64,000 nucleotides of DNA from SAR92 clade bacterium H231 (GTDB taxonomy: Bacteria; Pseudomonadota; Gammaproteobacteria; Pseudomonadales; Porticoccaceae): the NCBI GenBank assembly GCA_025153775.1, contig JAOALC010000001.1:1-64000 (forward strand). The letters are read 5' to 3'. A program made the position numbers and the translations under genes. Of the stretch, positions 9,118 through 17,489 are shown piece by piece; position 1 is the first letter of the stretch, and every line of letters starts with the position of its first letter. The notes under the pieces were generated by a model. It did not search any database, had not been told where the DNA came from, and worked only from the letters and a program-made list of their open reading frames with translations.

Positions 9118-9145
9118 GTACTACGCATGTTGTACTATAATAGTA
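9118..9145. promoter_or_regulatory. two overlapping palindromes in divergent MFS/TetR promoter
   Basis: 9118-9135 is GTAC-T-AC-GCAT-GT-T-GTAC, an 18-bp inverted repeat. It overlaps the 13-bp perfect palindrome TACTATAATAGTA at 9133-9145. A -10-like TATAAT (9136-9141) lies inside, so a bound repressor would block transcription. Probable TetR operator (autoregulation inferred). Confidence 0.5.
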
Positions 9146-9249
9146 TAACAGCGATAAGAGAAGGAAGATGCTGTTCTATTAGGGATATGCTAGGGTGCCA
9201 GCATATGTATTGGAAGAATCAGTCAATATAGCGACCGTCCGAGAGAGTC

Positions 9250-9852
9250 ATGCCGAAAATTATTGATCATGATCAACGCCGAGAAGAAATTGCTCAGCAG
9301 ATAAATAGTTTGATCTCAGAAAAAGGGATTGAAAATACTACTATTCGAGCAATTTGCCGTCGCTCAGGATTCAGTACTGGTGTTCTAGCGCATTATTTTG
9401 AGAATAGAGAGGCCATGCTGATCTACGTATTTGAATGGCATATGTTGCATGTTTACAAGCGTTTGGAATCTCTCGATAGTATCGAAACCATAGATGGATC
9501 CGCGTTACTCAACCGTGCTGTTGAGATGTTATTGCCAGGCTATGATGGTGGTCCAGGGGATGAAGAAATTATATTTTCAGCGGGACTCTGGACTTTTATG
9601 CAGAGTGAGGAGCATCGTAAAAAACTGCTTGTTAATAGCTACAAACCCATTGTCACAGTCTTAGAAAATATTCTTATTCGTCTCAATATTGCCCCAGAGC
9701 ATGCCAGAGTCAAAGCGTCTCTGCTACAGGCGACAATAGATGGTCTCTGGATTCATTGCGATGCTGGATTGATAGCCAAGGCCAGTGTCCAGAGCTTGGT
9801 AGAAGATATAGTGGCAAGTACGCTCATTCCCAGAAATAAACCTGCCACATAG
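9250..9852 (+). CDS. TetR/AcrR family regulator (BetI-like)
   Basis: 200-aa one-component repressor. The N-terminal helix-turn-helix is evident: TTIRAICRRSGFSTGVLAHYFENREAML, with the conserved AHYF recognition helix. The C-terminal ligand domain resembles BetI (ILRxFxxxLW-like GLWTFMQS). Start ATG 9250 follows GAGAG. It lies between the divergent MFS gene and a co-directional TonB receptor, both of which carry palindromes in their promoters. It is the obvious candidate regulator of the 2-12 kb cluster. The effector is unknown. Confidence 0.88.
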   Translation: MPKIIDHDQRREEIAQQINSLISEKGIENTTIRAICRRSGFSTGVLAHYFENREAMLIYVFEWHMLHVYKRLESLDSIETIDGSALLNRAVEMLLPGYDGGPGDEEIIFSAGLWTFMQSEEHRKKLLVNSYKPIVTVLENILIRLNIAPEHARVKASLLQATIDGLWIHCDAGLIAKASVQSLVEDIVASTLIPRNKPAT

Positions 9853-10012
9853 CTCTATTTCCTATCTTGTATTCAAAATATTCTTAGCATACTCATTCAC
9901 CCAAACTAGGTTGTGTAAGGCTGATGTGCCCCTGCTTAATAAAGCGGTGAAGGATAAATCTTTAAATTAATTGGCATCCTGCCCAATATTGCTAATTTTA
10001 ACCCCCTTGCAT

Positions 10013-10048
10013 ATGTCATCTGACATGCTATGCTATGTCATATGACAT
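10013..10048. promoter_or_regulatory. tandem 14-bp operators upstream of TonB receptor
   Basis: ATGTCATCTGACAT (10013-10026) and ATGTCATATGACAT (10035-10048) repeat with exactly 22-bp spacing, two helical turns. The second is a perfect palindrome; the first is perfect in its 6-bp arms. They lie 88-123 bp before the receptor start, consistent with cooperative binding of a dimeric regulator. Confidence 0.6.
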
Positions 10049-10135
10049 GCCATTCCGCGGCAGTCGTTTTAGACGATATATTGTCCTATATTCAAGACTA
10101 AAAATGATTTCATGATGTAACTGGGGGAAAATAAA

Positions 10136-12436
10136 ATGAAAAAAATAACAAAGTCGTTAACTGTTGCTGCCATAACGGGATTGATGCTCCCGCCGTTGGC
10201 TCAAGCTGAAATAGACGAAATTATTGTAACTGCGAACAAGCGCGAGCAAAGTATTCAAGATGTGCCGATAGCAATCAGTGCTTTTGATGAGTCAGCTCTC
10301 GATGAAATGGGGGCTAGCTCACTTGAGAATGTTACCAACTTCGTTCCAGGTGTTGCTCTTTTTGATGATCGAGGCGCAGGGCAGCCGACTTGGGTTATTC
10401 GAGGTGTAGGCCTAGCTGACTTTAATTCAAACAATACCCCTACCGCGGCAGTCTATTATGACGAAGCCTACATGACGTCAAACGCACTGGGTGGCATCGG
10501 CTTATATGATGTTGAGCGAATTGAAATTCTTAAAGGGCCACAAGGTGGCCTGTATGGACGCAATACCACTGGTGGCGCTATCCGAATTGCCTCCAACCGA
10601 CCTAATTTAGAGGAAGTTGAAGGCTATGTCAGTGCCGGGTATGAGGCGCGTTATGGCGGAACTCTAGTTGAGGGGGCCTATAATGCCCCTCTATCTGAGG
10701 AGATGGCTATTCGTGTTGCAATGCAGCGAAGTGATGGTGGTGGATGGCAGGATTCTTTGGTAACAGCGGAAGATGATAACCATGGTGACCGAGACAGTCT
10801 GGCATTTAGAGGACAGTTACTATACGCGCCATCAGACGAATTAGAGGTTTTATTCAAGGCTGATATTGGTCGTGATAGATCTGAGACGGTATTAGGTCGA
10901 GCTAATGGTTTCTATAGTACCGATTATTCGTTCAATCCCTGTGCAGCGATTATGGCCGGTCGGAGGGATGAGACATCCTGTATTGGTCTGCATAATTTAG
11001 TGGGTGACCCAAGATTACCTTCTGATCAAACGGCCAATGGCTCTGTGGTTTTAGCAAATTCAGAAAATAATCGATTGGATAACGAGTGGGCAGGCTATAC
11101 TCTCAGATTAGACCGTGATCTAGGGTTCGCTAATTTAGTGTCAATCTCTAGCTATCTTGACTTCGATTATGTGCAGTATTTTGATTATGACGGCACACCA
11201 CTGGATTTTGTTCAGAGTGAGGATGGAGTTCCTGATTCCGAAACCAATATCGAGCAATGGTCTCAAGAGCTCCGTTTAATCTCATCTAATGATGGTCCAG
11301 TTACTTGGCTTGCTGGCGCTTCATTTGCGAGCGACACTAACTCGACGCGAGGAAGTGCTTCGGTGAAAGGGCTTGCAGATATTGGATTCACCGAAATAAC
11401 TGCGATAGAAACTGTCTACGAGCAGAAAACTGACACCTGGGCAGTCTATGGTCAGGTTGGATATGATATTACCGATACCGTCAATATAAATGGCTCTGTT
11501 CGTTATACCGACGAAGACAGAGAGATTGACTATGTGTCAAAGATTGCCCTCGCCGATGGGGTTCTTTTTCCTTTGGGTGATATACAGGGCTTTACCACTT
11601 CACTAGAGAGTAACTGGTCCGGTCACCTTGGCATGGACTGGCGTCTCAATGATGATACCCTGCTTTACGCTAAGTTTTCTCGTGGCTTTAAATCCGGCGG
11701 TTTCTTTGCGGGCTTTACTGATAACAACGACACGCTTACACCCTATAAAGAAGAGGTCAATGACGCATATGAGATTGGGTTAAAGTCCAATCCGTCGGAT
11801 AACTTGCAAATTAATGCGGCTTTGTTCTTCTATGACTATCAAGATGCTCAAGGCAAAATTTCCACACCATCTGCCGCATCGCCCAGTGGATACCTTACTG
11901 CTCTGGGTACGTTGGGTGATGCAGAGCACACAGGCTTCGAGTTAGATGCTTTGTGGGCGCCTTCAGAATTACCTGGTTTTAGTGTTCAGTTGGCGGGTTC
12001 TTGGCTAGAGGCTGAGATTTCTGAATCCGATGAAATCTCCTTCGACCAGTTGGGTATGCCTTACTCTTTAGAGGGCATAGACCGTGACTTCTCGCCGAAA
12101 TCCAGTTATTCAATAGTAATGAGGCAGGATAAAGAAATCAGTGGTGGTCTGTTGGGTAGCGCTGCGTTGGTATACTCTTGGCGCGATGACCTAGCAGCTC
12201 GCTCTACACAACTTTCAGATACGGATTACGGTCTGCTAGGCCAAGAGGGCTATGGCATTTTGAATCTGCGCATTGCTGTAAGTAACGAGAGTGCAGGGTG
12301 GGAGCTGTCTGTTGTGGGCGAGAATATTACCGATGAGATCTATACCATTCGCGCTACAGGTGATGATACGGGCAGCTATATGGACATGATGGGTATGCCG
12401 GCTACTTGGACTTTTAATGCCCAGCTTAGCTTCTAA
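10136..12436 (+). CDS. TonB-dependent outer-membrane receptor
   Basis: 766-aa outer-membrane barrel that imports a substrate using TonB energy. Signal peptide MKKITKSLTVAAITGLM ending in LAQA, TonB box IDEIIVTANKREQSIQDVP, plug domain with WVIRGVG and ERIEILKGPQGGLYGRNTTGGAIRI, and a C-terminal strand ending in aromatic Phe (FNAQLSF). The plug type is that of the IroN/FyuA-like catabolic receptors abundant in marine gammaproteobacteria, not obviously a siderophore receptor. Two tandem operators precede it and a strong terminator follows, so it is a single transcription unit, perhaps under the adjacent TetR. Confidence 0.93.
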   Translation: MKKITKSLTVAAITGLMLPPLAQAEIDEIIVTANKREQSIQDVPIAISAFDESALDEMGASSLENVTNFVPGVALFDDRGAGQPTWVIRGVGLADFNSNNTPTAAVYYDEAYMTSNALGGIGLYDVERIEILKGPQGGLYGRNTTGGAIRIASNRPNLEEVEGYVSAGYEARYGGTLVEGAYNAPLSEEMAIRVAMQRSDGGGWQDSLVTAEDDNHGDRDSLAFRGQLLYAPSDELEVLFKADIGRDRSETVLGRANGFYSTDYSFNPCAAIMAGRRDETSCIGLHNLVGDPRLPSDQTANGSVVLANSENNRLDNEWAGYTLRLDRDLGFANLVSISSYLDFDYVQYFDYDGTPLDFVQSEDGVPDSETNIEQWSQELRLISSNDGPVTWLAGASFASDTNSTRGSASVKGLADIGFTEITAIETVYEQKTDTWAVYGQVGYDITDTVNINGSVRYTDEDREIDYVSKIALADGVLFPLGDIQGFTTSLESNWSGHLGMDWRLNDDTLLYAKFSRGFKSGGFFAGFTDNNDTLTPYKEEVNDAYEIGLKSNPSDNLQINAALFFYDYQDAQGKISTPSAASPSGYLTALGTLGDAEHTGFELDALWAPSELPGFSVQLAGSWLEAEISESDEISFDQLGMPYSLEGIDRDFSPKSSYSIVMRQDKEISGGLLGSAALVYSWRDDLAARSTQLSDTDYGLLGQEGYGILNLRIAVSNESAGWELSVVGENITDEIYTIRATGDDTGSYMDMMGMPATWTFNAQLSF

Positions 12437-12487
12437 TCCAATACAGCTACTTTGGAAAATCAACCGTTGTTACTAAAATGGTTGGCG

Positions 12488-12528
12488 TTGAGGGCAAGCT
12501 TGATAAAAGCTTGCCCTCAATTTAATTT
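12488..12528. terminator. intrinsic terminator after TonB receptor
   Basis: Perfect 14-bp stem TTGAGGGCAAGCTT / AAGCTTGCCCTCAA with a 5-nt loop, followed by TTTAATTT. It lies 51 bp after the receptor stop. Confidence 0.85.
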
Positions 12529-12620
12529 CCCATGATCGAGAGTCCTTTTGGGTGGTATATTTGTTGATCAGTTATGATGAGATTTGCACTGCATAGATTC
12601 AGAAATGTTAGGAGAGCAAT

Positions 12621-13208
12621 GTGAGATCTGTTTTTTTGACCAGGTTGATGCTTCTAATTGCAATCACAATAATGGTGATGACCATGCCCATAAATGCAGC
12701 AGAATCTGAGGATCAAAGCTTATATTTAAAGCTGCTGAAGTATGAATACGATAATCGAACCTTTGCCTACTTAGGCATGGAAAAAGCGGCCCATGTGTTA
12801 AAAGATGAGCCGGCAGGCGTTTTTTACCAGGCCTATTATGATCTTGAGGTGGTTAATCAGCAGATCTACACACGCAGTGCTATTGCATTGAATTTCGATT
12901 ATAAACCCAGCTGGTTTACGAAATTCAGAGGTCATGCCGGAGGCTTTGCAGCATATTTCATTACCTTTAGTCCAGAGTCACTGATTAAGATAATAGCTCC
13001 TTATATCCCTAAACTGGAACAGTTAAGAGATCTTGCAGATCCGAGGTATCAATCATTTTTTGCTTATATCGTGGCTCAGGAGAAGGCTCAGTTGGAAGCC
13101 AGTCAGATTGCCAAGGCTGAAGGGTGGGAGCAAGGGGCCAAGGTTCTGCGAGCATTTGTAGATAGCATTGACGTAGATAAAATAACGGTCATGCATGGTG
13201 ATAACTAA
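12621..13208 (+). CDS. hypothetical exported protein
   Basis: Not recognised. 195 aa with a hydrophobic N-terminus (LTRLMLLIAITIMVMTMPINAAES) that reads as a cleavable signal peptide ending at ...INA-AES, so it is probably periplasmic. The rest is soluble, rich in Tyr, Ala and Lys, and probably helical (KLLKYEYDNRTFAYLGMEKA; AQEKAQLEASQIAKAEGWEQGAK). No Cys pairs or metal motifs. Start is GTG 12621 with GGAG 9 nt upstream. It is isolated between a terminator and the convergent deacetylase gene. Confidence 0.6.
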   Translation: MRSVFLTRLMLLIAITIMVMTMPINAAESEDQSLYLKLLKYEYDNRTFAYLGMEKAAHVLKDEPAGVFYQAYYDLEVVNQQIYTRSAIALNFDYKPSWFTKFRGHAGGFAAYFITFSPESLIKIIAPYIPKLEQLRDLADPRYQSFFAYIVAQEKAQLEASQIAKAEGWEQGAKVLRAFVDSIDVDKITVMHGDN

Positions 13209-13235
13209 ATCTATTCAACCTTGAGTCAAGACTCC

Positions 13236-14267
13236 TTATTTCACTGATTCAAATCCTTTTAGCACTTCTAGCACGTTGATGCCTACTTCATCAATGTCGT
13301 AGCCGCCTTCCATAACGAAAAGAGTAGGTATGCTGAGTCCACCAATCATGGCGCCAGTGGTGAAGTAATCTGCTGTAGTCAGTTTAAAAAAACTGATTGG
13401 GTCATTTTCAAAAGTGTCTACACCCAGAGACACTATTAAATACTGTGGTGAAAATTCATCGAGTGCTGCTAGTGCAGCAGTCAACGACTGCTGCCACTGA
13501 GTGAAACCGGTATCCCGTGGCATGGGGTAGTTCAGATTGTAGCCCAGTCCCTTTCCTGAGCCTGTTTCATCGGCATATCCGAGAAAATAAGGGAAGGCCT
13601 GTTGCGGATCGCCATGGAGAGAACAGAACATTACATCATCGCGGTCATAAAAAATATCCTGAGTGCCATTGCCATGATGGAAGTCTATATCCAGTATGGC
13701 GGCGCGCTTTGTGCCCTGATCACACAGATATTGTGCCGCAATAGCGGCATTATTTAAAAAGCAGTAGCCACCAAACATATCGCTGGCGGCATGATGTCCA
13801 GGGGGGCGGCAAAGGGAAAATATTCCCTGCTCACCCTGGTACAAAGCCTTGGCACCCGTCAGTGCCACATCCTTAGAAGCCAATGCTGCGGCCCAGGTCC
13901 CTTCGGTAATTGAAGTCTCCGCCGCCAATGCATAGTAACCAATCTTGCCATCAATAGAAGTTGGTACCCGAGACTGCATGCGTCTCGCTGGCCAGGAGCT
14001 CGCAATTGCTTCACCGGTAAACCCGGCATCTTGCCACTCTTGCCAGGCGGTTTCTAGAAAGGCAATAAAATCGTCGCTATGGACTGCTCTAACAGGATCC
14101 ATAGTAAAGGTCTCGGGTTCTAAGATTTCGCCGAGATTCGATTGAGCGATTGCTTTGATAACTGTGTCAGCCCTTGATGGCCGCTCAAAAGGCGTGACTA
14201 ACTTGCCGCCATAGAGTTCTGTTTTAGCATCTCGCAAACGATGTTTGTCACTGTAGATAGTTTTAAT
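13236..14267 (-). CDS. acetylpolyamine amidohydrolase / HDAC-family deacetylase (non-ATG start)
   Basis: Zn-dependent deacetylase of the arginase-deacetylase fold, removing acetyl from acetylpolyamines (family knowledge: Mycoplana ramosa APAH). Zn and charge-relay residues are all present: RPPGHHAASDMFGGYCFLNNAA, LDIDFHHGNGTQD, SLGVDTFENDPI, MEGGYDID. The N-terminus IKTIYSDKHRLRDAKTELYGGKL matches the family start, but between the TAA at 14280-14282 and the TTG at 14237 there is no ATG, GTG or TTG. The best start is ATT 14267, with AAAGGAT 9 nt upstream, giving 343 aa; TTG 14237 would delete a conserved strand. Third gene of the NhaC-amidase-deacetylase operon. Confidence 0.85.
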   Translation of the reverse strand: MKTIYSDKHRLRDAKTELYGGKLVTPFERPSRADTVIKAIAQSNLGEILEPETFTMDPVRAVHSDDFIAFLETAWQEWQDAGFTGEAIASSWPARRMQSRVPTSIDGKIGYYALAAETSITEGTWAAALASKDVALTGAKALYQGEQGIFSLCRPPGHHAASDMFGGYCFLNNAAIAAQYLCDQGTKRAAILDIDFHHGNGTQDIFYDRDDVMFCSLHGDPQQAFPYFLGYADETGSGKGLGYNLNYPMPRDTGFTQWQQSLTAALAALDEFSPQYLIVSLGVDTFENDPISFFKLTTADYFTTGAMIGGLSIPTLFVMEGGYDIDEVGINVLEVLKGFESVK

Positions 14268-14308
14268 CGTCGATATCCTTTAATTGAGTAGTTGATCAAG
14301 CAGGAGGG

Positions 14309-15859
14309 TTACAGTCTTTCTTTTAGCATAGGCGGCTGATGGAGGTAAGAAGTGGCCACCTCGTAGGCCATAGCAAATTCAAGTACCTGCTGGTCTTGAC
14401 CCATAGGGCCGATAATTTGCATACCCATGGGTCTGCCGAGACGGTCGAAGCCTGCGGGCACATTGACCACAGGTAGCCCTGCCAAAGTGCCACCAATAAC
14501 GACCTCCATCCAGCGGTGATAGGTATCCATAGTCTTACCATTGATGGATTTCGGCCAGTGAATATCCGCTGAGAAGGGAAAAACCTGCGCCGTTGGTAGG
14601 GCGAGAAAGTCAAAATTTTCAAACAAACGGTGTAACGCTCGATACCAGGCTGCTCTGTCAATCGCGGCTTTATTGATCCTTGCTGCAGGCATATCAAAAC
14701 CACCTTCCATCTCCCATATTGTTTCGGGCTTTAATTGTTTTCTTATCTCTGCATTATCATATAGCGCCTTTTCAGCACCTATGGACCAGTGGCGCAGGGT
14801 GAGCCATGTCTGCCAAAGTCGATCCATGTTGTAGTCCGGCATACAGTTTTCAACAATCGCGCCTTGATAGGATAGTTTCTTCAGGGCACTTTGACATAGG
14901 TCTAATATACCGGATTCCATAGGTAGATAACTCTCATAATCACCCATCCAACCGATGCGTAGACCTTTTAAGGCAGGTTGTTCAAATGCCTCGTAGGGAG
15001 GGATTTCATCTTTTAAAGACAGAGGTGCTCGAGAATCATATCCGGCCATTGTATGGAGTAGCCGAATAGTATCTTCGGCATTTCTGCCCATAGGGCCGTC
15101 GGAGGATAGTTGATCGTAATAGAGGTCACCGGCTTCTGTGGGGCTGGGCACTCGTCCCTGACTAGGCCGAAAACCGATAATATTATTGAATACAGCGGGG
15201 TTACGCAGTGATCCCATCATATCGCTGCCATCGGCGATGGGCAGCATCTGTGTCGCAATACCAACCGCAGCACCGCCACTGCTGCCACCGGCAGTTAAGT
15301 TGGGATTGTAGGCATTTCTGGTTATGCCGAACTCTGAGTTGTAGGTATGGGAGCCCAATCCGAATTCTGGTGTATTAGTCTTGCCGATAAATATTGCCCC
15401 CTGTTGACGAATACGAGCGATATGCAGGCTATCTTTAGTTGGCATCATGCCGGCAAAGGCAGTAGAGCCATAGCTAGATTCTAAACCTTCAGCGTTAGCC
15501 AGATCTTTCACCGCGTGGGGCATGCCATGCATCCAGCCCCAGTACTCGCCTCTGTCCAGTGCCTTGTCAGCCCGTTGTGCCTGTTGCATCAGTTGATCAT
15601 CATCAAGCATGCTGACAATCGCATTGTAGACTGGGTTATAGCGGTGAATTCTCTCTAAGTAGGCTTGCATCACCTCAACGCAACGCACCCGCTTGCCCGC
15701 AATCGCAGCGGATAATTGAGTAGCGCTCATCTGGGTGATATCAGAGGGCAACTGTTTTGCCGATAGCGTATCGGATACCGGAATGGCTAGCGCGAGACTC
15801 AGCCCCGAGGTCTTGGTTAAAAATTGACGACGATTAATTCCTCTGTTGGCCTCATTCAT
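14309..15859 (-). CDS. amidase (amidase-signature family), Tat-exported
   Basis: 516-aa amide hydrolase with the Ser-cisSer-Lys triad: Lys in MPHAVKDLANAEG, cis-Ser in AGGSSGGAAVGIA and the nucleophile in DMMGSLRNPA. The N-terminus NRRQFLTKTSGLSLALAIPV is a twin-arginine signal, so the mature enzyme is periplasmic, unusual for gatA-like amidases but seen in exported peptide-amidase relatives. It lies 33 bp after the NhaC antiporter and 41 bp before the deacetylase. Two deacylating enzymes with a cation antiporter suggest use of N-acyl amines or polyamines (inference). Confidence 0.88.
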   Translation of the reverse strand: MNEANRGINRRQFLTKTSGLSLALAIPVSDTLSAKQLPSDITQMSATQLSAAIAGKRVRCVEVMQAYLERIHRYNPVYNAIVSMLDDDQLMQQAQRADKALDRGEYWGWMHGMPHAVKDLANAEGLESSYGSTAFAGMMPTKDSLHIARIRQQGAIFIGKTNTPEFGLGSHTYNSEFGITRNAYNPNLTAGGSSGGAAVGIATQMLPIADGSDMMGSLRNPAVFNNIIGFRPSQGRVPSPTEAGDLYYDQLSSDGPMGRNAEDTIRLLHTMAGYDSRAPLSLKDEIPPYEAFEQPALKGLRIGWMGDYESYLPMESGILDLCQSALKKLSYQGAIVENCMPDYNMDRLWQTWLTLRHWSIGAEKALYDNAEIRKQLKPETIWEMEGGFDMPAARINKAAIDRAAWYRALHRLFENFDFLALPTAQVFPFSADIHWPKSINGKTMDTYHRWMEVVIGGTLAGLPVVNVPAGFDRLGRPMGMQIIGPMGQDQQVLEFAMAYEVATSYLHQPPMLKERL

Positions 15860-15892
15860 TATTAACTACCTGTAAATATTGATTTGGTCTGG

Positions 15893-17245
15893 TTAAAACG
15901 CTGCTAATACTGTTAATCCAACACAGGATATCGCAGCGGCAATCAGAGCATAGGGTATTTGAGTCAGTGCATGGTCCATGACATCACAACCACTTCCCTG
16001 GGCCGCCAATACGGTGGCATCAGAATAAAAACAGGCATGACTGCCAAAAGCACTGGCGGATACCAGGGCACCGATTGCCAGTGGAATACTGACCCCTACG
16101 CTTTCCGCCAGAGGTAATATAATTGGGATAGCAATGGCGAACACCCCCCAGCTAGAACCTGTTGCAAACGAAATAAGCGCCATGGTGAGGAAGGTCAGGG
16201 CGGGAAACATCAGTGGTGTCATTAATGGGGCAACATTTGCGATCACATAGGTGGCCAATCCCAACTGGTCATTGACCTCCTTAAAGACAAAGGCCATCAC
16301 AACCATAGTCAATGCTGGTAGCATAATCTTGATACCATCGATAACAGCATCAAACATCTGGGTCCAGGCCATAAGCCGTTGTGCGCCAAACAAACAAATG
16401 GTGATAGCAACCGACATAATCACACCTATCTGCACATCCAGGTCATACCAGATACTAAAGCCCAGCAGGGCAACAATGGGCAGCACAAAGTGATAGATCT
16501 GAACCCTGTCCTCTGTATCGACCTGGCCCTCTTCTGCGGCCTCATCAAGAGGTTGCGGCGCGGCACCATTGGCCGCTCTCTGCTGTGCGGACTTCATCAT
16601 CCCCAGTGCGGGAACAATACCTACAGCGACTAATGGCACTAACAGCATGGCTACTATGGGGTAGACCATATAGGGAATAGCACTGACATAGAGCGCCATT
16701 CCCTGCCCTGATTCCGCATAACCTGAGTCCATAAATAAGCCAGCATAAAACACGGCCCAGGTAGACACTGGCACCAGAACGCAGATAGGCGCTGCGGTAG
16801 AGTCGACCACATAGGCAAGCATTTCCCTAGACACTTTAAACTTATCCGTGACCTTGCGCATGGATGAGCCGACGGCAAGGGCATTGAGATAGTCGTCAAT
16901 AAATACAACTAGCCCCAATAGCCAGGTGTAGAGCAGGGCGCTCTTGGGGTTATTGACCTTTGAGGAGATTGCTCTGCTAAAGGCATTGGCGGCACCCACT
17001 CGCATCAGTAGGGTAATCAGACTGCCCATTAGGCCGCAGACTATAATGATCCAGGCGATGGTTTCATCCATCATTACGTCGAGCAGTATGGCGGAGAAGT
17101 TACTTAGAGCGGCAGCAGGTTCAAGCATTAATAAGCCAACCATAACGCCGGCCAGCAATGATTCTATTGGCCGACGGCTCAATATGGCGGTAACAACTGT
17201 GACCAGTGCTGGAAGTAGCACTAGTAGGCTAGTTTCGGTAGCCAA
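15893..17245 (-). CDS. Na+/H+ antiporter NhaC family transporter
   Basis: Inner-membrane, 450 aa, about 11-12 hydrophobic helices. Family features are SRRPIESLLAGV near the N-terminus, FIDDYLNALAVGSSMRKVTDKFKVSREMLAY in the centre and SFATGSSWGVFAIAIPI towards the C-terminus. Starts at TTG 17245 with GGGGAG 7 nt upstream. Some NhaC relatives exchange organic acids or cations, so a role in amine or carboxylate exchange within this amidase/deacetylase operon is possible. Three inverted repeats precede it. Confidence 0.85.
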   Translation of the reverse strand: MATETSLLVLLPALVTVVTAILSRRPIESLLAGVMVGLLMLEPAAALSNFSAILLDVMMDETIAWIIIVCGLMGSLITLLMRVGAANAFSRAISSKVNNPKSALLYTWLLGLVVFIDDYLNALAVGSSMRKVTDKFKVSREMLAYVVDSTAAPICVLVPVSTWAVFYAGLFMDSGYAESGQGMALYVSAIPYMVYPIVAMLLVPLVAVGIVPALGMMKSAQQRAANGAAPQPLDEAAEEGQVDTEDRVQIYHFVLPIVALLGFSIWYDLDVQIGVIMSVAITICLFGAQRLMAWTQMFDAVIDGIKIMLPALTMVVMAFVFKEVNDQLGLATYVIANVAPLMTPLMFPALTFLTMALISFATGSSWGVFAIAIPIILPLAESVGVSIPLAIGALVSASAFGSHACFYSDATVLAAQGSGCDVMDHALTQIPYALIAAAISCVGLTVLAAF

Positions 17246-17282
17246 AAGAAATCTCCCCGATGGTTTGTAGGTTTATTATCCG

Positions 17283-17361
17283 AGACATTATTTTAATGTC
17301 TGCTGATACTCTTTACAGCTAAGCATGTTATTCCACATGCTATAGCCTGTTTTTATACAGG
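17283..17361. promoter_or_regulatory. three inverted repeats in the nhaC/MATE divergent region
   Basis: AGACATT-ATTTT-AATGTCT (17283-17301), AGCATGT-TATTCC-ACATGCT (17322-17341) and CCTGT-TTTTAT-ACAGG (17346-17361) are perfect inverted repeats inside a 244-bp divergent intergenic stretch. They are candidate operators of the NhaC operon; no regulator gene is adjacent. Confidence 0.45.
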
Positions 17362-17489
17362 GCAATTTTTGGACTTAAGTTATGAGGCAATTGCTGCCCA
17401 TCAGTCAACTTTCCAATCCATAATAGATTTCCCATAGTACCAGTAGCGGCAATAGTATTTAAATGGCTAAATTAGGCTAATATGTCGCA

